Notes: generated by a model not told the origin, from the letters alone. A stretch of DNA of 64,000 nt from Protea cynaroides (GCA_028583415.1 CM053266.1:79118149-79182148); one strand, 5' to 3'; shown: positions 23,144-34,972, counted from the first letter of the stretch. A program made the numbers and translations.

Positions 23144-24622
23144 TTACTTTCTCATTGCGTTCTTTTCCTCCCAAGTAATTTCTTCCACTTCTTGGCTTTT
23201 CCAATGCACTTTCACATAGTGGATATCCTTGCTTCGGAGATGTTGTACTTTTCGGCTTGTGAGCATCACAGGTACAACTTCAAATGTCAAGTCCTCTGTC
23301 AAGTCTAGTGGGTCTGCTGTCAAGATGTGCGATGGATCCCTGACGTACTTCTTCAACAAGGAAACATGGAATACATCATAAATGCTTGACATGGATGGTG
23401 GTAGAGCTAGTTGATATGCCACATTGCCACGTCTGGTCAAAATCTCGTATGGTCCCACATACCTGGGGCATAGCTTTCCCTTCTTACCAAACTGTTTCAG
23501 ACCTCGCACAGGTGATATCTTCAAGAATACTTTATCACCCACTGCAAACTCCAGATCTCGACGTCGGTTATCTGCATAGTGCTTTTGTCGAACTTGAGTT
23601 GTCTTCACTCTTTTCTTAATTTGATCAATCACTCGACAAGTTTCTTCGATGAACTCCGGTCCTACAATCCTTCTCTCTCCCACCTCATTCCATAACAAAG
23701 GTATACGACATTTCTTTCCATAGAGTGCCTCATATGGAGCCATTTGGATCGTAGCCTGGTAACTGTTGTTATAGGCAAACTCGATGAGCGATAGCTTCTC
23801 GTCCCAAGCTCCTTTGAAATCTAGAGCACACGCTCTGAGCATATCTTCTAAGATTTGAATAGTTCTTTCTGACTGCCCGTCTGTCTGAGGATGAAAGACT
23901 GTGCTAAACTTTAACTTGGTTCCCATAGCTTTCTGTAATCCTTCACAGAACCTTGATGTAAAACGGAGATCTCTGTCAGATACTATACTTTCTGGGACGC
24001 CATGAAGTCTGACTATATTATCCACATATAGCTTGGCCAGCTTCTTTGTGGTATACTGAGGTCTGATAGCGATGAATCGAGCTGTCTTGGTAAGTCGATC
24101 GACTATAACCCATACTGCATCCACTGACCTTGGTGTCAAGGGTAGGCTAGTGACAAAATTCATTGTAAAACAATCCCACTTCCATGCTGGCTCCGGTAGT
24201 GGTTGTAATAAACCTACGGGTCTCTACCTTTCTGCTTTAACTTGTTGGCAATTCAAACATTGGAATACGAATCAAGCTATATCTGCTTTCATACTCCTCC
24301 ACCAATATAGTCTTCTTAAATCATGGTACATCTTGCTGCTTCCTGGATGTACCGAATATGGGGTGTAGTGAGCTTCTGTCATAACTCTATCTCTGATATT
24401 TGAGTTATCACTCTCAGGTATACATAATCGTCCACGATACCTGAGTACCTTGTCTAAATCCAAGGTAAAGTTAGGATTGCTTTTACCCTTCTCTAGATCT
24501 TCTTGCACGGTCTTGAGGTGTGGATCCTGTAGGATTGCTACTTTGACCTCATCTATTAGTTCCGATGAGATCTTCAAGGCTGCGAACATCAATGTAAACT
24601 TATGAATTAAGCCCTGTTCCAT
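23144..24622 (-). pseudogene. B integrase and chromodomain
   Basis: The zinc-binding region with HPGSSKMYHDLRRLYWW is at 24272-24622. The core and tail form one 339-codon frame at 23144-24163, with SERTIQILEDML and the DRD motif intact. The segment usually read as MDFVTGLP is MNFVTSLP here, replacing the first catalytic Asp by Asn. The C-terminal part holds a chromodomain (VKVHWKSQEVEEITWEE), which in this clade is proposed to steer insertion to heterochromatin. Stops separate it from RNase H. Confidence 0.88.
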
Positions 24623-24649
24623 TGGATCTCCTGCAGTCTCTAATATAAA

Positions 24650-26239
24650 CTATTCGTCATTCTCTATTGAGCTTGAGGCTGCAGCACATAATGCAGCATT
24701 TGTACTAGGTCCTACCTCAGGTTTCAATGCCCACTTTTTGCTTAAGGCATCGGCCACAACATTTGCCTTACCCGGATGGTACAGGATGACACAATCATAA
24801 TCTTTTAATAATTCTAGCCATCTCCTCTGTCTCATATTCAGGTCAGTGAAAAGGTAAGTTAAGCTCTTGTGATCCGATTTAATCTGAAACTTTTCACCAT
24901 AAAGGTAGTGTCTCCAAGTCTTGATTGCGTGAATAACCGCTGCTAACTCCAGATCATGCGTAGGATAGTTCTTCTCATGCCCTTTCAACTATCTTGATGC
25001 GTAGGCAATCACCTGTTCTCCTTGCATCAACACACATCCAAGACCCAACCCTGAGGCATCCGTATATAGGGTAAACGCCAAGCCTGGTGCTGGGATGGTC
25101 AAGATAGGTGCAGAGACTAGTCTTGACTTCAAAGTCTGAAAGCACTTCTCACACTCATCCGTCCATATGAACTTTTCCCCTTTCTTGGTTAGTTTGGTAA
25201 GTGGAACGACGATCCTTGAGTAGTCTTCCACGAATCTTCTATAGTAACCAGCCAATCCAAGGAAACTACGAATCTCCGCAACTGATTTTAGTGCATCCCA
25301 TCCTACTATAGCTGCGATCTTGCTTGGATCTACCTTGATACCGTCTGCAGATACTACGTGACCCAAGAAGGCCACTTCTTTCAGCCAAAATTCACACTTC
25401 TTGAACTTGGCATAAAGTTTCTCTCTTCTCAGCCGATGTAGGGCTGCTCTCAAATGTGTTGCATGAGTCTCCCTGTCTTGTGAGTAGACCAATATGTCGT
25501 CAATGAATACGATGATCGAAGTGTCCAACATATCATGAAACACTCGGTTCATCAGTTCCATGAATGACGCTGGGGCGTTAGTCAACCCGAATGACATTAC
25601 CAGGAACTCATAATGCCCATACCTTGTTCTGAAAGCAGTCTTCGGAATATCTGCTACCTTGATCTTCAATTGTTGATACCCTGATCTGAGATCAATCTTC
25701 GAGAAAACCTTTGCACCCTGTAACTGATCGAACAGATCATCGATCCTAGGCAAAGGATATCGGTTCTTGATGGTTAACTTGTTCAACTCTCGGTAGTCGA
25801 TACATAGCCGTACACTACCGTCCTTATTCTTAACGAACAATACAGGTGCTCCCCATGGCGATATGCTTGGTCGTATGAAGCCCTTGTCTAGTAGTTCTTG
25901 TAATTGGGTCTTCAACTCCTTTAATTCGGTAGGAGCCATCCTATATGGTGCCTTAGACACCGACGCCGATCCTGGCATAAGGTCTATCATGAACTCTGTA
26001 GCCCTGTCTGGAGGTAAACCTGATAGATCTTCTGGAAATACGTCTGGAAACTCTCGTACCACATCTAGATCTTCCATCTTTGGCACCTCAGCAGTTATGT
26101 TGACCACAGACACTAAATACCCCACTCCTCCCTTCTCTAAGCATCTCTTAGCCTTTAGGGCAGAGAGGATCAGCTTTCGCTTCCTAGGTAACTTAGTCCC
26201 AGTGAAGCTGAACTCTTTCCCTTTCTCGTCTTTAAGCAC
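24650..26239 (-). pseudogene. B reverse transcriptase and RNase H
   Basis: A 416-codon frame (24989-26239) contains the protease-RT linker, CIDYRELNKLTIKNRYPLPR, FSKIDLRSGYQQLKI, FRTRYGHYEFLVMSFGLTNAP, an intact FIDDILVY catalytic motif, the thumb segment GLAGYYRRFVEDYSR and the start of RNase H (YTDASGLGLGCVL). It stops at a TAG after AYASR, where C has glutamine (CAG); D has a stop at the same codon. The same frame then continues through the RNase H remainder (24650-24988). Confidence 0.9.
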
Positions 26240-26248
26240 AAGTTTCCT

Positions 26249-26620
26249 TTAACCACATAATAAGCTAGCTGAATGATGGCCTAGCCAATCCATTCCCAAG
26301 ATGACATCAAGGTTTGCCATCTCGAGTTGAACCAGATTTGCTTCTAAGTTTTGGCCCTTAATACTAACTGTACATGGCCCATAGTATTCATTCAACGCCA
26401 CTTCGACTCCCAACAGAGAACGAACTATCAAGCTTGGGTTCAAACACTTGACAGGTAATTCCATTCGCTTCCCAAAAGAAATAGAAACGAAGGAGTGCAT
26501 GGCCCCAGAGTCAATAATTCCATTCGCTTCCCAAAAGAAATAGAAACGAAGGAGTGCGTGGCCCCAGAGTCAAAGAGTACTCTGGCAGGTATACCAGCTA
26601 TATTTACAGTCCTTGAAATT
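26249..26620 (-). pseudogene. B protease, disrupted by a 59-bp tandem duplication
   Basis: The aspartic protease tail (GPCTVSIKGQNLEANLVQLE, VILGMDWLGHHSA) is at 26249-26500. The active-site region around DSGAMHSFVS is duplicated as two 59-bp units (26461-26519, 26520-26578), which shifts the frame. Gag and pol would be one polyprotein in an intact relative. Confidence 0.85.
26461..26578. repeat. 59-bp tandem duplication in B protease
   Basis: CCATTCGCTTCCCAAAAG begins at 26461 and again at 26520, and both units run to a CCCCAGAGTCAA end with a single visible difference (gtgcat versus gtgcgt). The near identity suggests a recent event. Confidence 0.9.
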
Positions 26621-27892
26621 TAATTATCCCTTAGTTCTACATGTTCAAACACAACAACAGTAAGCCAAATAAGAAGGGATGAAATCATACCAGTAACCAC
26701 ATCCGGTGATGCGGCTGCCTCGTCAGTGGTGACTGCGATTATCTTTCCTTGCTGTGGCAGTTGCTTCTTGGGTAGAGTACAAGTCTTTGCATAATGACCC
26801 AATTGCTGATAGTTGAAACATTTGACATTTGGGTTCTGTCCAGCATACTGTGACGGTGGTGGTGCAGTAGTGTTCCTTGCAGGCACCACAGTAGACTGAG
26901 CCCTGTATGGGCAGAATGGTCTAGTATTGCCTCCACCTGAAGTCTCAGTAGCAGGCCTCTTTAGTCTCCTGTTTTGAGCAAAGAAGCTGTCTCTTTGGCT
27001 GGATTCAATTACCCTGGCAATCTGCATAGCCTCATTATATATCTTATTCTCCAACCAAGACGTGCTCTCAGATACTTCCTCACAATCCCATGGTGAACCT
27101 ACAGGTCTTGGTTTCTTCTTCTTGCATGCTTGCCGGAGCGAAGAAGAAAAGCTCTTCATATCTCTGCTGGTAAGCAACAACAATCGACTGGGATTGTTGC
27201 AGGTTCAAGAATTCTTTATCCATTTGATCACAGAAGCTCTTCGAAAAGTACTTATCAAAGAAGGCTCCCTTGAATATTGCCCAATTGATCTGAGTGTGCT
27301 GTACCTCTAACTATGACCGGGTAGAATTCCACCAGGCATTTGCATCCTCCTTGAGCATGTGCGTAGCAAACAACACCTTCTCATCCTCCATACAAGTCAT
27401 CAGTCGAAAGTTCTTCTCTATTTTAGCAACCCACTGTGCAGGCCATAGTAGTTTCCCTGGTTTCCCTGTGAAAGTAGGGGGTTTCAGTTTCAAGAACCTA
27501 TCCACCGCTCGACTTAGAACATTCTGCCCCTGTGCATTCATTCCATACCATGGTGGTGGGTACGAATAGATCCCTTGATAGGCAGACGACATTGGAAATT
27601 GGTGTGGTGGTTGTAGATTCTGTCCTTGGCCCATCGGCCCAGTATTACCATCCATTGGCAGTGTGGTGTTATTTTCCCCAGACTTAGGCGTACCTTCTGT
27701 AGGGATATATCCTGTTGGCCTGAACATCTTCAGCGTCTCATTCCGGAACGCTTTCAACTGAGCTTCCATCTGATAGACCAAATTTGTCACAATTGTCTCA
27801 GAGTTAGTGTGAGGAGGGCCTAGCAAATTTATTGGTGCTTTGGGACTCTGCCCTTCTCCACCTTTTGGGTTTAGGTTTTTCTCATCAATATT
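26621..27892 (-). pseudogene. B gag
   Basis: The capsid-like part is at 27311-27826 (FLKLKPPTFTGKPGKLLWPAQWV, HMLKEDANAWWNSTRS), then frames break. The nucleocapsid side is at 26620-27183 with LENKIYNEAMQIARVIESSQRD and a knuckle reading CFNYQQLGHYAKTC, where the second zinc-ligand cysteine is tyrosine. The open frame upstream of 27826 continues to about 27892 and then abuts an antisense ORF remnant, so the true gag start is deleted. Confidence 0.88.
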
Positions 27893-28075
27893 TCTGATAC
27901 CGTGATGGGTATGTTTACGGAGATTCAGGATGCCCAGCGTGAGATGAGCCGTGACCTAGGGCGCCTTTCTCGCAACCTCTAAGTGACGTAGGAGCAGGTA
28001 CACTGGCTTAGGGTAGCTTATGAGCATGACTATGACATCACTAACCCTATTCCTACTATGCCCCCATCCCATGAT
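27893..28075 (+). pseudogene. Fragment of the antisense ORF in B
   Basis: Plus-strand sequence GTGATGGGTATGTTTACGG and following matches A's antisense ORF C-terminal part at 18502-18676 with small changes. Only the last about 60 codons remain, directly fused to truncated gag on the other strand. Confidence 0.8.
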
Positions 28076-28412
28076 AGATCTTTTATTTTTTCTCCCTCAC
28101 AGCATGGTTTTTATTATAATAGGATAACTGTCCAGCTTGTGGATTGTACCCTGTAGCACCATTAACTCTTGGTACTCTTTAAATATTTTAATAGAAGTTT
28201 ATGGTTCTTCTCACTTGTCGTTAAGGTTCCTATCTAGAGCATGTCTATTTATTAATTCCACCTTTAGTATAGTACATTATGCTCTTCCATATTTAGTCTC
28301 AGGCATCAAACAAGTGCTTAGAGTGTATTTTTATTAAGACTTTTAAATTCTTCCTATCTCAGTTCATCGACTCAGTTAAGTGCAAATATGGTCTGTTGGA
28401 TAGAGCCTAAGG

Positions 28413-28427
28413 GCTCTGATACCAATT
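28413..28427 (-). other. B primer binding site (tRNA-iMet)
   Basis: The minus strand reads AATTGGTATCAGAGC beside the 5' LTR, an exact TGGTATCAGAGC core. Confidence 0.88.
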
Positions 28428-30596
28428 TGTCACACCCCAATTCCTGCTGAACCAGAAGTGTGAGTGAACCGTCACTGAACCAATGGCTCACACCAGGATC
28501 TCAATAAGACCGTATCCACTCATACAAACCATTGCACATAACCAAAATCAGAATATAATAAATACAACAGAAGTCTTAGATTAAATAAACTGAGTGATTT
28601 ATTGATAAATTTAAATAAAATATTCAATTATTCAAATACCCAAAATATAAAAAAATATCATTACATCAACTGTATTTCCATATGAAAGTAATAAAAATAA
28701 ATTAAATCAAATCCTAAAGGTACACGTAGAAAGGGCACTCGCATGAAGCATCATGCTCGTCCTCTCTTGCTTGCACATCCAAAGCAGCAACACCTCCATA
28801 CGCCGGAGCGTTCATGTAATCCTCCACCGTGTAACCTGCATCAACATCTAAAAATGGTGTGTACACAAGGGTGAGCTCACAACTTAGCTCAGTATGACAA
28901 TCAGACGATGCAACAAACATATGCATGACTAACATTCACTTCATGGTCTGATTTTAAGTTTGCAATGTGCTATAGAAAGGATTGGCGGCCACTGCACCTC
29001 TATACACGAGTGTGTAAAGTTGTCCAATGGATCAAACACCACTGTCCTTCCACATGCACCCACCGTGGAATAGAGATAGAGCTAAGGCATCCGGATCAAA
29101 CACCGCCAACACCTCCCCTGATACTCTACCCATATCAACACGTAAGCCCCTATTGGCGAGGGCTTGCAAACTGGGCTCGCAACTAACCAATCCTATATGT
29201 CATCATAGTAGGCCCTGTCCCAGTGCAGCTCCCTATGGCATAGAGATAGAGCTAGAGTCTAGTGGCCAGGCCGGAGACCACAGTGCCACTTCCTCCCCCT
29301 GATACCCTACCCGCACCAAGCATTCTAAGGCTGAATGATATGAAAGGTACAAGTGTGAGGAATGAACCCAGACCTTCAGTCATTTCCATTCCACACACCA
29401 ACGAAAATAATCACATGCCTAACAGTCACATCCTAGCATAGCGAGTATGCATGAACAATAATAATAACTGAAAATAAAGGATGACATGCGAGTATGCACA
29501 AACATCATACCATAGAGTCATGGTTATTAACAACGATTTACTGTTTATTAAATTATTAGGGTTTAGGTCCGATTCCCTTACCTGACGCTTGATTGATAGT
29601 TCGCTCCGCGTCACAAGGTCCAAACGTGGTCCTACATGATATTAGGGTTTAGTTAGAATAGTTCTCTTAGGGTTTACGTTGGTCGGAAAACCAACAAGGT
29701 CAAAAACACTCTTCATAGAGCAGACCGGTCACAGGTACCGTTCGTAGCACTGTGGGGAAAACCTACGACCTGTATGGTCGGCCGGTCGCCACAGACCAGT
29801 CCTCGAGGTGTACCGGTCGATGTACCGGTCACATATGGTACGACCGGTATGGTCGACCGGTATGCTGGCGACCGTACATCTGGTTTTCGCCTTCCGTCGG
29901 TCACCCCTTATTGATTCTAGGGTTTCTCCTATTTATTCTAGGTCTGAACATTGAGTTAGAGTTGTTTCCACCTCCATTCAAGTCCTAGTTTCGATGAACT
30001 TCAACTTAGAACTTGAATTTAGGGTTTACGACTAAATTAGGGTTTGACGGCCAAATAGGGTTTAGATCAATCCCTTGCTTTGCATGGTATTGATTCAATC
30101 ACAGCTAACCCTCCTATAATGTAGAGGAAGGTTTGAGCACTTACCGTTGAATTGCTGTAACTTGTTCTTCGTCGAACGGCACTGGCGGCTCTTCCCTCTC
30201 CTTCCTAGCTTATTCTCCTTCTTCAACTTCTTTCTCCTTTCTAGGGTTTGTGAGGATCAATGGAAAATGTTTTAGGAGGTTTAAGGGTCCTTATATAGAC
30301 TAGGATTAGGTTTAGGAAGCCTCCTAACATTAGGAAAGTCCTTTGGTTTAAAATTTAGAAAGTGGGACCCGTAGAGATCCGTTTTTGGATCCATGCTGCG
30401 CAGGCCATACCGATCGACCATACCATAGTCCAGTACCATCGATCGGTATGAGGTTTTTCATACTTGAATTAGTCCGATTGGTCTGATTTCATACCTGGTT
30501 GACATCCGCTCGCCCCGTCTGGTCCAGTGATGATTGGAAGATCTGTTACGACATGAAACAAGGTTTAGATCGGGTTCATGGAGTGCGGGTCTTGCA
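28428..30596 (-). repeat. B 5' LTR (2169 bp)
   Basis: TGTCACAC...TCTTGCA on the plus strand. It matches 20854-23017 and is followed at once by the TSD ggcgg and then C's TSD gctct, overlapping by one base at 30601. Confidence 0.9.
28714..28847 (-). CDS. LTR reading frame, terminal exon, B 5' LTR
   Basis: 134 nt on the minus strand after a TTTTTAG acceptor, encoding DVDAGYTVEDYMNAPAYGG...HDASCECPFYVYL. The third cysteine of CECxxC is tyrosine, so this copy is slightly decayed. The frame and length match S, A, D, C and Z. Confidence 0.45.
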
Positions 30597-30605
30597 GGCG
30601 GCTCT

Positions 30606-32885
30606 TGTAAGACTCGTATCGAACTAACCCGGTCTTACCACTTTGAACCAGGTCTACCCATCATGGTCGAGCCGAATGGACCAAGTGCGTGAAGGAGATA
30701 ACGATCCCAAGTATTAAACTGACCCAAAAACACTAAAATAGGGGGGAGGGTCGCACACCCAGCTAGGCAGGGTCGGACCCCCCCATGATAAAATTCAGAC
30801 CCTGAGTTTCTGACCGGGGGTCGGATAATTTAGAATCAGGGGTCGATGGGATCTCCGACCCCCTCATCTACCCTTAGTCTGCCGACAGAAACCGTGAATT
30901 AGGAACTTTCCAAATTTCGATGGGATTCTTTCCTAATCTCAATGAGACTTATTTTGGGAGTTTCTACTCTATAAATATGATGTCCCTAAGCCTATTTTAC
31001 TCCTTTTAGAACCCTAATTGGATTTAGAGAAAGAAAAGAGAAGGAGAAGAGAAAGAGAAGAGAAGGAAAGTGGAGAAGAAAATCAAAGAGAAGGCTTCAG
31101 AGAAACAAGCCTAATTCTCAGGTATGGATACTATCTCCATGGAATTCTAAAGACCTTAGAATAGATAGTGAAGAGGGTATAATCTAGGAGAAACTCAAAT
31201 CATCCACCCATGGTTAGGTTTCAATGGAAAACCATGGGGGGGATCATTTAAATCATGTAGGTGAATAAACTATGGTTTTAAACCATAGAACATGTATGGA
31301 AGGGATTATAAAAGCAAGCCATAGGACCCAAAAACGAAAGAATGGACTGTAGGATGAAAATTTTGACTAAACCCACGGGGGGTCGCACGGGGGGTCGATG
31401 GACAATCGACCCTACCAGACCCTAACATCGACCCCCAGTGTTCGGAAAGTCCAGAATGTGGGTGGTAGCACCCAAGATCGATGGAAGGTCCGACCCTGGC
31501 ATCGACCCCCAGTTAACAGTAGGCTTTTTAAAATCTGAATTAATTCTAATTAAATTTTATCGACTTGATTAGGTCTTCTAGTGATATAATAGTGATATTT
31601 AGTTGATTCTTAAAGCTTGAGAGAGGATCTATAATCAAGCAAAGGTGAGGGAACAATACCTAAACTAATTGGTTAATAATAAACTATTTTTATTCTTGAG
31701 TCCAATGCCATGATTGATTCTATGCGTGTATGCTTGTCATGTGCATTTAACATGTCATCCAATATTTCTATTATTATTGTTCATGTATATTTACATTTAT
31801 TGTTCATAACATGATGATGATGATGATGATAGGAATAGGCATGTGAATGTATGTGTGTGGTTGGTGTGCTTGATGCAAGCGAGTATCAGGGGGGTGTCAT
31901 AGGCTGGGCCTCAACACTCTAGCTCTATCTCTAACTCAAGTCTTGTCCACTGAGATCGTCGTATCACCATTACCTTAGCAGAGCTATTACGTCGTAGTGG
32001 TCACAGACCGTGTAGTCTCAGACCGTGTAGTCTCTGACTCTGCCGAGGGGCCATAGCCCTATCTCTATGGACGTATTGAGGGATGCTGGGGTGAGGCCTT
32101 GGATACATTGTTTGGCATTAGGATTGGTTAGTTCTGAGCCCAGTTTGCAAGCCCTAACCAGCAGGGGCTTACGTGTTGGTATGGGTAGGGTATCAGGGGA
32201 AGTGTCATAGGCCGGGCCTCAATACTTTAGCTCTATCTCTATTCCATGGTAGGGTGGATGAGGACGACAATAAACGTTAACCTTTGGGCGGGCCTCCACA
32301 CCCAGTGCGTAGAGGTGAGGCGGCCACCGAACATTTCCATAGCGCATTGCAAACTTATTTACCAGACCCCAGATATGAATTGATTCCATGCATATGTTTG
32401 TTGCATTGTTTTGTTTGTTCACTGAGCCATGATGTGTGCTCACCCTCTTGACGTCAAATATTTTTAGTTGATGATTCAGGTACTACGGTCGAAGATTATA
32501 TGAGTGCTCCGATGTACGGGCGTGTTGCTGCCATGGAAGCCGAAGACTTAGTGGATATGCATGATCCCTCATGCGAGTGCAACTCATGTGTATTCGATTA
32601 TATTTTTTTTCATTTGAATTATTAAGGAAATGTAATTGATATTTTATTTACTTATGTCTCAGTTGATACAACATAAATTGATACTTTATTTATGATTATC
32701 ACAATTAGATTCCTCAGTTCATTTAGTATTAAGACTTTTGCTATTGTGTATTTATTCTGATTATGGTTGTGGATGTGTATGGTTTCATTTTCAATGGACA
32801 CAGCCTATTAGAGATCCTAGTTGAACCGTTGGTTTATTAGCGGTTCATCACACCGTTCTGAATGGTGCAGAATTGGGGTGTGACA
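30606..32885 (+). repeat. C 5' LTR (2280 bp)
   Basis: TGTAAGACTC...GTGTGACA. It belongs to a family distinct from A/B/D/S, although the tips and some blocks (AGGATTGGTTAGTT, GCCCAGTTTGCAAGCCCT) are shared. It has a TATAAATA box at 30970, a (GAT)n run near 31813-31832, and the LTR reading frame exon beginning at 32468. There the stop codon seen in the partner LTR is changed from TAG to TAT. Confidence 0.93.
30741..31513 (+). promoter_or_regulatory. Two GGTCG/CGACC clusters around C's LTR promoter
   Basis: The first cluster (about 30741-30893) lies upstream of TATAAATA (30970-30977) and the second (about 31373-31512) downstream in the presumed transcribed part. Motifs such as GGGTCGCAC, GGGTCGGAC and ATCGACCCC recur in both orientations. 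Equivalent pairs flank the promoter in the other LTR families, suggesting protein-binding sites; no binder is known to me. Confidence 0.55.
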
Positions 32886-32900
32886 ACTTAGTATCAGAGC
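32886..32900 (+). other. C primer binding site (tRNA-iMet)
   Basis: ACTTAGTATCAGAGC directly after the 5' LTR; one G-to-A change from the TGGTATCAGAGC core. Confidence 0.85.
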
Positions 32901-33272
32901 ATCTCAGGCCCTGTCTGTGAAACCCGTATACTTCCACAAAAGTTCGTAAACTGAGATAGGATAAAAATTTAAAAGATGTAATAATAACACACCATAAGCA
33001 TCTGTGTTGTTTGAGACAAAACTGAAAGAGAATAATGCATCTATTAAATGAGAAACAAATTTATATACAACCAAAAGAAGAACAAACGTTTATATATATA
33101 TATATATATATGATTAAAGCAGAGTACAGTCCACAACCCGGACAGTTACTCTGAAGTACAAAAGAAAGATAAAAGAAATACATCAAGAAGCTGGAGGTGA
33201 TGGGGGAGGCGGTGCCTCACGATCTCTATCATAGTCCTCAGCGTAGACTCAAGTCAACCAAGCTATCTGAGT
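32901..33272. other. C leader between primer site and antisense ORF end
   Basis: Non-coding, with a (TA)10 run at about 33091-33110. The stretch after it (CAGTCCACAA) resembles the sequence downstream of the antisense ORF in A and B. Confidence 0.5.
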
Positions 33273-34526
33273 CTATGTCGTCTGGAGACTAACGGTGAGA
33301 TCAACCACCTGCTGGTCAGTCACGCGCTGAGCATCCCTAAGCTCTCCCACCCGCTGATCCGACATGCGCTGAGCAATCAGAAGCTCTCCCACCCGTTGAT
33401 TGGACAAGCGCTGAGCCTCTAGAGGCTCTCCCATCCTCAGGTCAGACATGCGCTGAGCCTCTCGTATCTCATGCAATATCCCCATCATGTCCTCAGAAGG
33501 TGCATACGAAGGACCAGCCGCATATGAAGGACCAGCTCCTGTAGCATGAGTAGGTGATGGAGGAGGTATGGCATCCACATCCATGTTCAGACGATCGTCG
33601 TCATCCCCATGAACCCCTGCTCCAGCGGCTGTTGCTGCTGCTGCTGCTGCTGCCTCAATGTCAGCCATCTCCACTTGAGTGCGAGGGCGCACCATCGCGT
33701 TCCTCTCCTCATCGCTGACTTGGGCATCCCACATGCCCATCTTGCAGATGGCCTCCCAATCCAGAGGCGATGAGAAGGATTTCTCCTGAATCTTCTCATC
33801 CAACAAATCAACCCCCAGGCGGGTAAGCAATGTAGTGATCATGCGTCCATAAGGAAGGTTGCCAGTGTGACTGGGCAACGTGGCACTGATCATCGTTCGC
33901 ATGATGATATAGGGAAGGCAGACGGACTGCCTAGTGCATATGCAGTACAGTAGATACTGGGTCAACTGGGAGACCCTCTCGTAGTGTCCACTCTACGGTA
34001 TCAGGTTATGCTGAATGATCTTGCAGTACACCCGTGGATCTGAACGCAGATAACTCGCTTTCATCTCCCAGCGATCAGGTCTGATGAGCTGACGATCTAT
34101 CTCAGCCCTCATCTGTAATGAAAAGAACTGAGGCTCTCTTAGGGCACAGAATACGAAGGAGCCACCATAGGAGATACCCAACAAGTTTGCTAGCTGTTGA
34201 TAGTCGAAAGAAATATCAACCCCCTTGGCATAGCTAGTGATCTGAAGCTCACCACCTCTCTCAACATCGTTGTAATCCCCCATCACTTAGAGATTACAAT
34301 AGAACTGGCGTACCAAGTCAGGACAGGTACAGGCGTCATAGGTGATGACAGGGAGCCATCCCATATCGTCAAAAGCCCCCTCCACATTGAACAAGGCCAG
34401 GCTAGCCAAGTCCATTTTGTGGCCTCCCTCTACTTTCTTACGAGCATAGGGGGCATACTGCGTCTCGGCATCATTAGAATGGAAGCGAAGATGGTCGCGA
34501 ACCCTGGTTACCTTGGTACGAGCCAT
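33273..34526 (-). pseudogene. Antisense ORF of C, about 418 codons, two in-frame stops
   Basis: From the minus-strand ATG at 34526 (MARTKVTRVRDHLRF) one frame runs to TAG at 33273 with only two internal stops, near 34287 and 33993; the open pieces are 79, 97 and 230 codons and share phase. The middle carries FFSLQMRAEIDRQL and HNLIP, then QLTQYLLYCICTRQSV and LPYGRMITTLLTRLGVD, a pattern resembling the putative plant transposon protein domain. The end has an alanine run and four imperfect repeats around RMSDQRVGEL. It is divergent from gag. Its role is unknown; it was probably a full protein until recently. Confidence 0.78.
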
Positions 34527-34531
34527 AGTAT

Positions 34532-34972
34532 CTGCAAATAAGAAAGAAAAACAAATAATGGCTTAGTAGAGGTGAAAAACCTAAAATTTTGACATTATAA
34601 CGACGTAAATTGGTCAAAAGCCTTACTTTTCACCCATACACGTGGGAAGGAGGACTTACATAGATCCTAAACTATCCTGTAAGACTCATACAGTCGGAAA
34701 TTTTTGCTAATGAGATTGAATTGGAAGAAATTTCAAGAAATTCGAAATCTCGACAAAATTAGGGCAAAAAGAGTAAATTTTGAGTTTCTCGATAACCAAC
34801 CGATGAAACTCAAATATTTTGAGGGCTTTCATTCCTTGAGTCACCAACAACAAAAGCCCCCAATAAAAATCGAATTTTTATGGTTGGAAAATGTTTAATT
34901 TGAGAAATACGAGATATACGAGCAAAAACCTAGGTAAGGAAACCTAAAAACATGAAAATGTAGAAGATATAC
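34532..34972 (-). promoter_or_regulatory. Candidate 5'-UTR intron of the antisense ORF
   Basis: On the minus strand, CTACAG followed by GTATATC forms a donor at 34972. A pyrimidine-rich tract followed by TTTGCAG forms an acceptor at 34532, just five bases before the antisense ATG. A leader intron directly before the start codon is common in plant genes. Inferred only from sequence. Confidence 0.45.

Larger units (their letters stand above)
20854..30596 (-). mobile_element. Element B: chromovirus inserted in A's 5' LTR
   Basis: Two LTRs (20854-23017 and 28428-30596) and a perfect 5-bp duplication ggcgg (20849-20853, 30597-30601). It encodes gag, protease, RT-RNase H, integrase and chromodomain on the minus strand in the usual order. 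At 9.74 kb it is the least damaged chromovirus pol in the window, with a single 416-codon RT frame. Confidence 0.93.

Noticed and set aside
31800..31835. GAT trinucleotide run as a coding microsatellite
   Set aside because: It lies in non-coding LTR sequence and is repeated in the partner LTR near 51599; simple repeat only.
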